From positions 1,674,001 to 1,738,000 of the forward strand of contig JCKJ01000001.1 of NCBI GenBank assembly GCA_000525025.1: 64,000 nt of DNA, in the 5' to 3' direction. The DNA comes from Methylophilaceae bacterium 11 (GTDB lineage: Bacteria; Pseudomonadota; Gammaproteobacteria; Burkholderiales; Methylophilaceae). Below the pieces are notes generated by a model. The model was not told the origin of the DNA. It did not search any database and was given only the letters and a program-made list of their open reading frames with translations. Both the position numbers and the translations under genes were made by a program. Below, one piece after another: positions 9,592 to 18,600 of this stretch (the stretch's first letter is position 1; every line of letters starts with the position of its first letter).

Positions 9592-9939
9592 TCAGATAAG
9601 GTCAATCCCAAAATTCTTTAAAACCATAGCATAAATACCAAAGATGCCGATTGAAATCGCCAGACTCAGAAATAAGCTCAACCAGAAATTGTATCGGGTT
9701 AAAAAATACGGCATCAACAAAAACATAGGTAAGGTTGGAATGACATACCAGAACGTGTAATAAGCGTGATTTGAAATTTTAGCAATCGGCTGCTGCTCAT
9801 AATTTAACCAGATCAAAGTAAATACTGTAACAAGCGGTAAAGCTGCTATTAACCCACCCAGTTTATCGCTCAGCTTAGCTGCTTCAGATATTACCAAAAT
9901 CAAACCAGCCGTCACTAAGTACTTTATCAAAAAATACAT
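9592..9939 (-). CDS. DUF3147 family inner-membrane protein
   Basis: 115 residues with four predicted membrane helices (about 4-22, 28-47, 62-82 and 86-108) separated by very short loops; the pattern KLGGLIAALPLVTVFTLIW matches DUF3147. The function is unknown. Start ATG 9939 has a strong Shine-Dalgarno (AAAGGGGG). It is followed at once by earP (one base between stop and ATG), so the two are translationally linked. A perfect hairpin lies just upstream and may separate it from the metal cluster. Confidence 0.8.
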   Translation of the reverse strand: MYFLIKYLVTAGLILVISEAAKLSDKLGGLIAALPLVTVFTLIWLNYEQQPIAKISNHAYYTFWYVIPTLPMFLLMPYFLTRYNFWLSLFLSLAISIGIFGIYAMVLKNFGIDLI

Positions 9940-9952
9940 TGCGCCCCCTTTA

Positions 9953-9983
9953 AATACCTAACTGCTCAATACAGTTAGGTATT
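9953..9983. other. Perfect 12-bp intercistronic hairpin
   Basis: AATACCTAACTG (9953-9964) is the exact reverse complement of CAGTTAGGTATT (9972-9983) around a 7-base loop. In the minus direction the stem is followed by the Shine-Dalgarno of the DUF3147 gene and not by a T-run. It may attenuate or stabilise the message between the MerT-like and DUF3147 genes, or bind a dimeric regulator. Confidence 0.65.
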
Positions 9984-9992
9984 AGCGATTGT

Positions 9993-10391
9993 TTATAAAA
10001 CAATCGGTGCTACAAATGCAAAAAAGCCGCCTACCAGAAATATCAGTACCGAAAACACGTAAACACGCCATGAAACTTTACGCGCTTTCATACATGCGGC
10101 TGCCAGCGCAGGATCGACTGGGCAAGGTAAGCTTCTAGCACGCCATTGCAGCATGCCTGAGACTATCAACATGCATGCTGCAAAAATAAATACCACTACT
10201 TTATGCTCCGAAAACCACACAAGCTGCGGTACATTGGCGACTAGGCTCGACATTGCAGCACCTGCACCAATGCCTACCAGCAGTGCAGGTAAGGCGCAAC
10301 AAATCAGCGTACCGCCACTGGTGAATAAGGAAAGCACTGAGGCTGCTTTGGTATGCTTGAGATGCGTCATCTCAGGAGGATGCGCTGTCAT
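9993..10391 (-). CDS. MerT-like metal transport membrane protein
   Basis: 132 residues with three hydrophobic helices (about 28-50, 64-82 and 107-130). A vicinal cysteine pair (Cys31-Cys32, in LICCALP) lies in the first helix, and two further cysteines (Cys90, Cys100) sit in the loop before the last helix. This is the topology and cysteine layout of MerT mercuric transporters, although the sequence is otherwise divergent. The start ATG 10391 directly follows the stop of the MerP-like gene (TAAATG) and has AAGGAG upstream. No merA, merR or merC lies nearby, so mercury need not be the substrate; copper or another soft metal is possible. Confidence 0.65.
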   Translation of the reverse strand: MTAHPPEMTHLKHTKAASVLSLFTSGGTLICCALPALLVGIGAGAAMSSLVANVPQLVWFSEHKVVVFIFAACMLIVSGMLQWRARSLPCPVDPALAAACMKARKVSWRVYVFSVLIFLVGGFFAFVAPIVL

Positions 10392-10736
10392 TTATTTGGC
10401 TCCTTGCTTGGATTCAATCTCTGCCTTGATATGCGCTACTGGATGATCCGTGATTTCAATTGCAGTCACATCATAACCAGCATCCTTAATCAGATCTTTC
10501 ACTGTACTCTCCGGCAAGGTTTGGCCTTCTTTTAGCTCAACCGCGACAATGCGCTGCTTTAAATTGACATACACATCTTTGGTTTGTGATAGCCCACGCA
10601 TCTTTTTCTCGATGCCTTGTGCGCAAAACGCGCATACCATGCCATTGACTTTTGCTTGGATAGTTTGGGTTGCAGCCATGGCCCATTGACTGAACAATAC
10701 AGTTGAAACAAGTAAAACAATGCTTAATTTTTTCAT
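10392..10736 (-). CDS. Secreted heavy-metal-binding (HMA/MerP-like) protein
   Basis: 114 residues: a signal peptide (cleavage near WAMA-ATQ, about residue 21) followed by one ferredoxin-like HMA domain with the metal-binding CxxC in NGMVCAFCAQGIEKK (Cys35, Cys38), and a short charged tail. It would carry a soft metal ion in the periplasm, as MerP does for MerT. The open frame starts at TTG 10751, but ATG 10736 has GAAGG 8 bases upstream, so I use the ATG. The stop codon touches the ATG of the MerT-like gene, consistent with a working pair. Confidence 0.82.
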   Translation of the reverse strand: MKKLSIVLLVSTVLFSQWAMAATQTIQAKVNGMVCAFCAQGIEKKMRGLSQTKDVYVNLKQRIVAVELKEGQTLPESTVKDLIKDAGYDVTAIEITDHPVAHIKAEIESKQGAK

Positions 10737-10760
10737 GATAAATGCCTTCAAATTTGCGAA

Positions 10761-11432
10761 TTAAAATATATACATAAAGTTGAAACGTGGTTCACGTGCG
10801 TTATTCACACCCGCCTCAACAAAGAAGTTTTTGTTAACCAAACGTAGCATGGGGGTGACTTCTACCTTGTCTGATAAGCCGTTCATATTGCGTGCCTCTA
10901 CAATTAACCAAGGCTGTGTCTTATCGTAATCGGTTTCGTAAAAGGAGAGGCCAGCGCGCGCACTGGTAAAGTCGTGGTTGATATTGGACGCGCGATAAAA
11001 GCGATGTGTCGCTGCGAAGTAAACACGCGTGGTTTCATAATCAAACTGAATACCAGGCGTAATCATGACCTTGCTAACATCATGATGTACACCTTCTTGC
11101 TTGTCTTCGGCTTGCAGCGCCCCTACTCCACCAATAAACCATACATTGGCTTGTGCATGCGGCAAGTTCCATCGCTGCAATAAGCGTGTGTATATCACCT
11201 CTTCCAACGTGCGGGTTTTGATTTTATCGTCTGCGCGCATATAGGTTGCGCCCACGCCCAAAGCATCTCGCGGGGTAATAGCGTAGTTAATAAACGACTC
11301 ACGCCAGTGATTATTGAAATCGCCCATGGCCATATAGGAATCGTTAAATCCCATCGGCCCGGCAATGACATATTGACTCGTCATCAGGGCTGCGGCAGTT
11401 AGCCACAGCCTTGTTAAGACTTTGAATAACAT
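10761..11432 (-). CDS. Outer-membrane/periplasmic protein of the metal cluster
   Basis: 223 residues with a signal peptide (cleavage near SQYVIA-GPMG, about residue 25) and an alternating hydrophobic/polar pattern with a terminal aromatic (REPRFNFMYIF), which suggests a small outer-membrane beta-barrel. I do not recognise a named family with confidence. The frame opens at TTG 11450, but the Shine-Dalgarno AAAGGAAA lies inside that extension, so the start is ATG 11432. It sits between the Met/His/Cys-rich secreted protein and the MerP-like gene on the same strand and presumably belongs to the same operon. Confidence 0.7.
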   Translation of the reverse strand: MLFKVLTRLWLTAAALMTSQYVIAGPMGFNDSYMAMGDFNNHWRESFINYAITPRDALGVGATYMRADDKIKTRTLEEVIYTRLLQRWNLPHAQANVWFIGGVGALQAEDKQEGVHHDVSKVMITPGIQFDYETTRVYFAATHRFYRASNINHDFTSARAGLSFYETDYDKTQPWLIVEARNMNGLSDKVEVTPMLRLVNKNFFVEAGVNNAREPRFNFMYIF

Positions 11433-11490
11433 AGATTTCCTTTCTATCAAGTAACAGTCACGTCCATGTATAGACGTGACAAGGCTTTAC

Positions 11491-11889
11491 TTAAGAAAGG
11501 AATATAGGGGGACGTTGTAGGCTAGGTAAGGTAATAGAAGCGTATGAAAAATGTGCTGAGCCAATCAATGTAGTGACACTAGGTAACATAGCTGCTTTAT
11601 TACGCATGGGTAAAGCTGCAATCGCGCACAAATTTGTACATAAAGTATTGCAACTGGTTTTACATGCGGTAGTTGGGGACTTGCCATGGTCTGCGGCTGC
11701 ATCAGCATGCCCACCGCTCTGCGCCATGTGCGCATGACATGGCATTGCATATGCTTGCGCTTGAGTCTGTTGCATTTGCTGTATTTGCATCGTGCTATTG
11801 CACACCAACATATTTGCCGCAGCAATACCCTGTAGCGGCATAACCAGCAGCAGGACATAAGCAAACAAACGTGAAAAGCGAATCAACAT
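11491..11889 (-). CDS. Small Met/His/Cys-rich secreted protein (DUF2946/CopL-like)
   Basis: 132 residues: signal peptide (about 1-24, ending GIAAA), then a low-complexity part with many Met, His, Gln and Cys (for example PCHAHM and TSCNTLCTNLC), and a C-terminus reading SLQRPPIFLS. This shape resembles DUF2946 and CopL-type periplasmic copper-resistance proteins; the match is by composition and tail only. It is the first gene of the minus-strand metal cluster. Soft-metal (copper-like) binding is inference from residues. The start ATG 11889 has no good Shine-Dalgarno. Confidence 0.6.
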   Translation of the reverse strand: MLIRFSRLFAYVLLLVMPLQGIAAANMLVCNSTMQIQQMQQTQAQAYAMPCHAHMAQSGGHADAAADHGKSPTTACKTSCNTLCTNLCAIAALPMRNKAAMLPSVTTLIGSAHFSYASITLPSLQRPPIFLS

Positions 11890-11950
11890 GGCGGATATGA
11901 TAACAGTCTATGTATTAAGTTCAATGCAGAAGTATTTGTTAAATGGCTGG

Positions 11951-12436
11951 CTAATAGTGAATATCAATCACTTCAAACGCTTCTTCTGCTTTGGGGGTCG
12001 CTACACGTACGGTATCACCAACACTTTTACCTAACATGGCTTTGGCTAATGGCGATATCCAGCTGATATAGCCTTTGGTCGGCTCGATTTCATCTTTGCC
12101 GACAATGCGATAGATATGCTCGCTATCATCCTGTAGATTGAACAAGGTCACCCATGCGCCGAAAAATACTTTCTCTAAGTGCTGCTGCAAGCTGCTATCG
12201 ACCACCTCGGCTAAGTCCATACGCCGCATTAAATGGCGGCAACGGCTATCAATCTGACGTAATCTGCGTTTGCCGTAAATATAGTCACCGTTTTCACTGC
12301 GATCACCATTGCCAGCAGCCCAAGATACGGTGCGCACCACTTCTGGCCGCTCTACTTTGTACAACTGATGAAACTCTGCTTGTAAGGCAGCGAAACCCTC
12401 TGGTGTGATGTAATTTTTCTCGTCGCTTGCTGCCAT
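11951..12436 (-). CDS. greB: Transcription elongation factor GreB
   Basis: 161 residues, N-terminal coiled coil plus C-terminal FKBP-like domain. The hallmark GDRSENGDYIYGKRRLRQID at the coiled-coil tip carries the acidic residues that enter the RNA polymerase secondary channel and stimulate cleavage of backtracked RNA. YIYGKRRLR is the GreB rather than GreA version. The ATG lies two bases after the stop of the upstream membrane-protein gene. Confidence 0.95.
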   Translation of the reverse strand: MAASDEKNYITPEGFAALQAEFHQLYKVERPEVVRTVSWAAGNGDRSENGDYIYGKRRLRQIDSRCRHLMRRMDLAEVVDSSLQQHLEKVFFGAWVTLFNLQDDSEHIYRIVGKDEIEPTKGYISWISPLAKAMLGKSVGDTVRVATPKAEEAFEVIDIHY

Positions 12437-12438
12437 AG

Positions 12439-12852
12439 TTACTGAGGTTCGTTTTTCTGAATCATCTCGATTTGCGGAGTATCCAACAGCTCAACATCGC
12501 TCACAAAATGCGGTGTCTCGGCAAAGCAAGAACTCGGCACACCCAAATGCTCTTCATAAATTAAGCGTACGCGCTTACCCACGGTTTCATTGATACGTTG
12601 CGCGACTTTTTCATCACGCACGGAAAAAAAGAACTTTTCCGCTTGCGTGCCTGGCATGGAAACCAGCACCAGTTCACCTTCATAAGTTTTACACACCCAA
12701 CCCTTTAATGAGAGCTTTTGCACGTACCCTGCGCGCTCACCGGATGAATAGACCCACGTCAATGTTGCCCATGTGTAGAGTGCAAACAATGCAATGGGTA
12801 TCACAATCAGACCAATACTGTATTTCAAAAACTTTGCCAAACCACCCAACAT
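12439..12852 (-). CDS. Conserved single-pass membrane protein of unknown function, upstream of greB
   Basis: 137 residues: a short cytoplasmic start, one membrane helix (about 10-32, GLIVIPIALFALYTWATLTWV) and a soluble domain of about 100 residues with two cysteines (GWVCKTYEGE, PSSCFAETP). I do not recognise a characterised family. The frame opens at GTG 12870, but ATG 12852 follows AAGG at suitable spacing. It is tightly linked to greB (2 bases). Confidence 0.7.
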   Translation of the reverse strand: MLGGLAKFLKYSIGLIVIPIALFALYTWATLTWVYSSGERAGYVQKLSLKGWVCKTYEGELVLVSMPGTQAEKFFFSVRDEKVAQRINETVGKRVRLIYEEHLGVPSSCFAETPHFVSDVELLDTPQIEMIQKNEPQ

Positions 12853-12972
12853 ATCTTCCCTTTCAAGCACTTTCTTTGATAACGCCCATTATCCAACAAT
12901 CCGCAGATTTAATTGTTAATTTTTAATCGTTGCGCCTGCTCATCCATTAGCATGGTCGGTTAGAATGTGGCA

Positions 12973-15681
12973 ATGTTAGCACAAGCCCATAGCCCGCTCA
13001 TTTTATGCTCAACCACGCGTCTAGCACGTAGCCTGCATCTGGATTATCAGCGTAAGCAAACAGAAAGCGGAACGCAGCAGTGGGCAGCCCCGCAGATTGA
13101 TACGCTCACACAGTGGCTGCATCGTTATACCGGCTTTGCTTTATTGGCTGGCGAGATTGATGCTGATTATTTCTCCCCTAACACTCTAGATAGTTTTACT
13201 GAGACCATGCTGTGGCAACAAGCCATTGAAAGCTGCCTTGCCAAGCATGCCTTTTCTGAGTTGTTTGATGTTCCGAGTTTGGCACAATCGGCCATCGCCG
13301 CGAACCAGATGCTGATTCACTGGCAGATTGAGGACGCACAACTTAGCGACTACTTTACCAGTACCGAAACCCGTCAGTTTTTGCGCTGGCGCAATGCATT
13401 TTTTAAACTTTGCGAACAACATCAAACCGTCACTCCCGCGTGGCGATTACAGCAAGAGATACAAGCACTTACGCAATGCCAAAGCCCATTGCCCCGCCAC
13501 ATTCAACTGATTGGCTTTGACCGTATTACACCGTTAGAACAACGCTTAATGGCGATTTTGCAAAGCAAAGGCGTGACTATCGACGTGCGTAAACTAGACA
13601 TTGCCGATGCACAACTCACGCAGATTGGGCTGCCCGATTTGCAAGCCGAGTGTCGCGCAGCAGTCGCTTGGGCCAAGCACCACCTAACGCAACGTCCACA
13701 AAGCAACCTTGCCATTATCTCGCCAGTGCAAAATGAGGTACGACGCGTATTAAGTGATCTACTAGACGATACATTTCATCCAGAAGCACTGCATGCGCAT
13801 CAATATGAAACGCCCAGGATTTACGATTTTTCGGTGGGCATGATGCTCAGTGAGCACAGCATGTGCCGCACCGCGCTAAACTTATTGCGTTTGGCAAGCA
13901 GCCATCAAGCGCTAGCACAAACCGACATCAGCCCACTACTGCTTGATGTCTACTGGAGTGACTTAACCGAATTAGACGCACGCAGCCTTGCCGATGCACG
14001 GATGCGTAAAAAATTGATGCGTACTTTTCATTTAACGCAATTGATTGCTTTATTAGAACAAAGCAGCGATTTACCGCAATGCCTTGCGCATTTGCAGTGG
14101 TTACACACTACGCAAACACAATGGGCAAAATCTCAACCGCCTTCTGTTTGGTCAACACGCTTTGCAGAACTGTTAGCCCATTTACACTGGGCACAGACAC
14201 GCCCGCTCAGCAGCCATGAATACCAAGCCAAACAAGCGTGGGATGCGGTTTTAGAAGCATTTGCAGCACTTGATTCTTTAACAGGTGCCATCAGTGCAAG
14301 CGATGCCTTACAAAAGTTGTACCAGCTTGCTCGCAGCAAAATGTTTATGCCAGAAGCCATTGGTGATGTGCGTATTCAGCTACTGGGTATGTTGGAGAAC
14401 CTGAGTCAACCGATTGATGCAATTTGGGTAATGGGGATGAACGACCACTTGTGGCCTCCACCTACTGATTTGAATCCGCTCTTGCCTGCCACGTTGCAGC
14501 GAGAGCTACTCACGCCAGGCGCAAGCCCCAATGCACAAAGTGTGTTTGCACAAGCCATCCACAGCCGGCTGTGTCACAGCGCGCATGAGGTGACATTCTC
14601 ATGGTCGCACAAAGCGGGAGAGCGTGAATTACGCGTTTCTCCCCTATTAGCGAATATTCCCAGTGTGGCGCACGCACCGCAGGCCAACACCATGGCGGAA
14701 AATCTTGCAGAGCCGCAAACCATGCAGATGCTGGATGATGCGTTAGCACCGCCTGTACATGCAGATAACAAGCTGCGTGGCGGCACAAAACTACTAGCAG
14801 CCCAAGCCGTGTGCCCGGCTTGGACATTCTATCAATACCGCCTAGGTGCAATGGCGTTGGAAGAACCCAGTGACGGTTTAGACAGCATGACCCGCGGCAA
14901 TTTAGTGCATACCGTTTTGCAGCATTTTTGGCTAGCGTGTGGCGATCTACAAACACTTAAGCAGTTGAGCCATGATGCGCTTGATAGCAACATTCGACAC
15001 GCCGTAGAAAAAGCCTTGCAAGACATTGCCCAAACCTTACCTAAGCAACTAGTACGTATCGAGCAAAATCGCCTGCAACAAGTGCTACGCGCTTGGCTCG
15101 CTATCGAAATACAACGAGAAGACTTTAGCGTGAAAGCATGTGAGGCTGTCTACCCGATTCAGGTGGCCGGATTGGCGATTGAATGTCGCATTGACCGTAT
15201 CGACAAGCTTGAGGATGATGCATTGGTCATCATCGACTACAAAACAGGCGCCAGCGACCCCAAAACCAGTAGCTGGGTCAAAGACAGAATCAATGAACCA
15301 CAGCTACCACTCTATGCGTCTATTGCCTTAAAAGACAATGAAGTGGTCGCCGTGTGTTTTGCCAAAGTGCATGCAGAAGAATGTAAATTTAGCGGCTTGG
15401 CACAAGAGGAAGGCATTCCCAATATTACGCCGTTTGAAAAACTCAAAAGCAACTCGCCATTTAAAGCCTTCGATACCTTGCCTGCGCTCATCAGCCATTG
15501 GCGTAGTAGTTTAGAAAATATTGCCGAAGAAATCCGCGCGGGCCATGCAGGCGTCATATTTGAAGACGAAAACGATTTAATGTATTGCGATGTAAAGCCC
15601 TTATTGCGTTTACCAGAGCGACAATTACAGTTTGAGATGCAACGTATGGAAGCATCTGCCAAGGGTGCAGGCAATGCATGA
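12973..15681 (+). CDS. AddB-like PD-(D/E)XK nuclease family protein (TIGR03623-type)
   Basis: About 902 residues, acting with the next gene in double-strand break repair by family analogy with AddAB. The C-terminal nuclease domain shows IECRIDRIDKLEDD followed by VIIDYKTGA, the D...(E/D)xK catalytic core. The N-terminal helicase-like half lacks a canonical Walker A (LILCSTTRLARSLHL), as expected for an inactivated AddB-type helicase domain. GTG 12967 is an alternative start two codons upstream of the ATG. The stop overlaps the start of the helicase gene, which indicates translational coupling. Confidence 0.85.
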   Translation: MLAQAHSPLILCSTTRLARSLHLDYQRKQTESGTQQWAAPQIDTLTQWLHRYTGFALLAGEIDADYFSPNTLDSFTETMLWQQAIESCLAKHAFSELFDVPSLAQSAIAANQMLIHWQIEDAQLSDYFTSTETRQFLRWRNAFFKLCEQHQTVTPAWRLQQEIQALTQCQSPLPRHIQLIGFDRITPLEQRLMAILQSKGVTIDVRKLDIADAQLTQIGLPDLQAECRAAVAWAKHHLTQRPQSNLAIISPVQNEVRRVLSDLLDDTFHPEALHAHQYETPRIYDFSVGMMLSEHSMCRTALNLLRLASSHQALAQTDISPLLLDVYWSDLTELDARSLADARMRKKLMRTFHLTQLIALLEQSSDLPQCLAHLQWLHTTQTQWAKSQPPSVWSTRFAELLAHLHWAQTRPLSSHEYQAKQAWDAVLEAFAALDSLTGAISASDALQKLYQLARSKMFMPEAIGDVRIQLLGMLENLSQPIDAIWVMGMNDHLWPPPTDLNPLLPATLQRELLTPGASPNAQSVFAQAIHSRLCHSAHEVTFSWSHKAGERELRVSPLLANIPSVAHAPQANTMAENLAEPQTMQMLDDALAPPVHADNKLRGGTKLLAAQAVCPAWTFYQYRLGAMALEEPSDGLDSMTRGNLVHTVLQHFWLACGDLQTLKQLSHDALDSNIRHAVEKALQDIAQTLPKQLVRIEQNRLQQVLRAWLAIEIQREDFSVKACEAVYPIQVAGLAIECRIDRIDKLEDDALVIIDYKTGASDPKTSSWVKDRINEPQLPLYASIALKDNEVVAVCFAKVHAEECKFSGLAQEEGIPNITPFEKLKSNSPFKAFDTLPALISHWRSSLENIAEEIRAGHAGVIFEDENDLMYCDVKPLLRLPERQLQFEMQRMEASAKGAGNA

Positions 15682-18600
15682 GATGACCCCACAAGCACTT
15701 ATTGCGTTGGATGCAGACAACCGCCTAAAAGCGTTGGATGCACGCCAATCGTTTATTGTAGAAGCGCCAGCGGGTGCCGGAAAAACCGAGTTATTGACGC
15801 AGCGTTATCTTAAATTACTTGGCACAGTAGAATCGCCTGAAGAAATCATTGCACTCACCTTCACTAATAAAGCCGCGGCGGAAATGCGCAACCGCATTTT
15901 GCAAAGTTTGGAAGCGGCTGAGCAAAACACAACGGTGGATGCGCCGCACAAACAACAAACACGCGCGTTAGCGTTATCGGCCTTGCAACAATCCGGCCAA
16001 AAAAACTGGCAATTGCTCACACAGCCCTCCCGTTTACGCATTTTAACTATTGATGCGTTATGCAGTAGCCTGTCTGCACAAATGCCATTGCTTAGTCGAT
16101 TGGGTGGGCAACCACGTGTAGCAGATGATGCCAATACCCATTATCTAGAGGCCGCCAAACGCACACTGGCCATGGTCGCACAAGAAACCAGTTTGGATGC
16201 GCCCATCAGCACTGTATTGGCGTTTATGCAGAACGACGCGCAGAAGCTTGCGCAATTATTAAGTGAGATGCTTGCCAAGCGTGAACAATGGCTGCCACTC
16301 ACCTCACAGCACCAAGCATTAGATTTGGATGAAATATCCAATCAATGCGCAGCTATCATCCAAACTGTGATTGAAGAGAAATTAGCGCTGGCTTACCAAG
16401 TACTAACCCCTCATCGCCAAACCATATTGATGCCAGTAGTACGATTTGCAGCAGGCAATTTAGATGAAGCTCATCCACTAAAATCACTGCAAGATTGGCA
16501 AACCCCTTTGGCGTTGCATGCACAAACGCTCCCGCACTGGCTGATCTTGATTGATTTTTTACTCACGGATAAAGGTATGTTTCGTAAGCCCGGTGGCTTA
16601 AACGTGAATTTAGGGTTTCCAAAAGAGCATGCAGATAAAAAATCACATGTAGAAGTGTTTGAGCAAATTACCGAGATGATAGGCGACCCAGATGCCTTAC
16701 ATGCGTTACGTAGCTTGCCCATGCTCAATGACGCAGACTTACACCAAAATAGCGTAGTCGTCAGCGCGTTTAGCCAAGTGCTGCAATTGTCGGCTGCGCA
16801 TTTGTGGCAAGTATTTCAATCGGCCGGTGAGGTTGATTTTGTTGCGATTTCACGATTAGCCATCAATGCACTGCGTGACGAGGATGGCGCAACAGACTTA
16901 GCGCTGAAACTGGATTACAAAATCTCGCATCTATTGGTCGATGAGTTTCAAGACACCAATGCCACCCAAAAAGAATTGTTGGAGTTATTGACGGCAGGCT
17001 GGCAACCCAATGACGGCAGAACGCTGTTTTGTGTGGGCGACCCCATGCAATCGATTTATCGCTTCCGTAAAGCGGATGTCAGTTTGTTTCTGCAAGCAGC
17101 CACCCATGGCATTGGGCAAATATCACTACAACCACTCAAACTCACGCGCAATAACCGCTCGCATCCGCAAGTGGTTGAATGGATTAATCAAAAATTCAAA
17201 TCCATCTTCCCCCCTGCCGACAATACGCTAGAAGCGGCTATTAGTTATCGCGAGTTTATTGCCACGCGCGATGCCATTGATCATGAAGGTGTTCAGGTAC
17301 ATGCACTGACGGTAGAAGGCGATGAAGAAAGCGCAGTGGTTTACACGCATGAAGCGCATTATGTCGCCGCATTAATTGACCAAGCACAACGAGAACATCC
17401 CTCACAAAAAATAGCCGTACTCGTACGCTCACGCACGCACCTACACGCACTGGTCTCGGAAATTCGCCGTCATTTCAATCATTTAAAATTTCAGGCGGTG
17501 GAAATCGAAGGCTTGAGCCAACGCCAAACCGTACAAGATGCACTTTCCCTGACACGCGCCATGCTGCATCGCGCAGACCGCGTACATTGGCTCAATATAT
17601 TACGCGCGCCTTGGTGTGGCTTAACGCTTAATGATTTACATGCATTGTGCGCACATGACCACCGCGCTACCATTTGGCAGTTGATGCAACGTGCGATATC
17701 TAGTGAAAGCGCACTAAGTATTGATGGCCAAGCGCGCTTAACGCATGTGCACGCCATTTTAAACCAAGCATTTAATGAGCAAGGCCGTGTACCATTGCGC
17801 CGCTGGATAGAAAGCACTTGGCTGCAGCTGGGTGGTGGTAGCACGCTCATCAGCGCAGGGGATAACCGCGACATTCAAGCATTTTTTGATTTAATAGAAA
17901 CGTTAACGCAAGGCCATTCGCTGGATTTTACGCAACTTGAAACAGCCATGGAAAAGCTGTACGCCGAGCCAGACATTACCGAAAATGACCATTTGCAATT
18001 TCTCACCATCCATAAATCCAAAGGCTTGGAATTTGACTGTGTCATTCTGCCAGCGCTGAATCGCAAACCTCGGCATGCAGATTCACCACTCATGCTGTGG
18101 GAAGAAGTGCAATCAGAGGCGTATACCCAATTGTTAGCCGCACCCTACAGCAAAAAAAAGAAAAACAGCGCGCCCACCATTTACGATTACATCAAACAAC
18201 TAGAAGCCACGCGTGCCAATAACGAAACAGCACGGCTGCTTTACGTGGCAGCTACCCGTGCTATCCGTCAACTGCATCTGGTAGCAACGGTCAAACGTAA
18301 AGAGGGTGACATCACGCCAGTGAAACAATCGTTATTAGAACTGCTCTGGCCAAGCGTAGGCGCTGCGTTTATGCAAGCAGAGCCCATCCGCTTACAAGAA
18401 GACGCAAGCTCACTGGCAGAATTTACACCGCAGCTCATGCGTTTACCTACTGTGCAAATGCCTGCCATATTGGCGCAACACCATACAGCTAAACCAATGG
18501 CGGGTGCATACCCGCAAGTGAGTCCAGAACCAGATAGCGCTTCTACATTATCAACGCTGGCAACTGACAAAGGCACGCTAGCGCACTTGTATATGCAGCT

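Noticed and set aside
9993-10736. Calling the MerT/MerP-like genes a mercury-resistance operon
   Set aside because: No merA, merR, merC or mobile element is present; only the cysteine layout and HMA domain agree. I keep the metal open.
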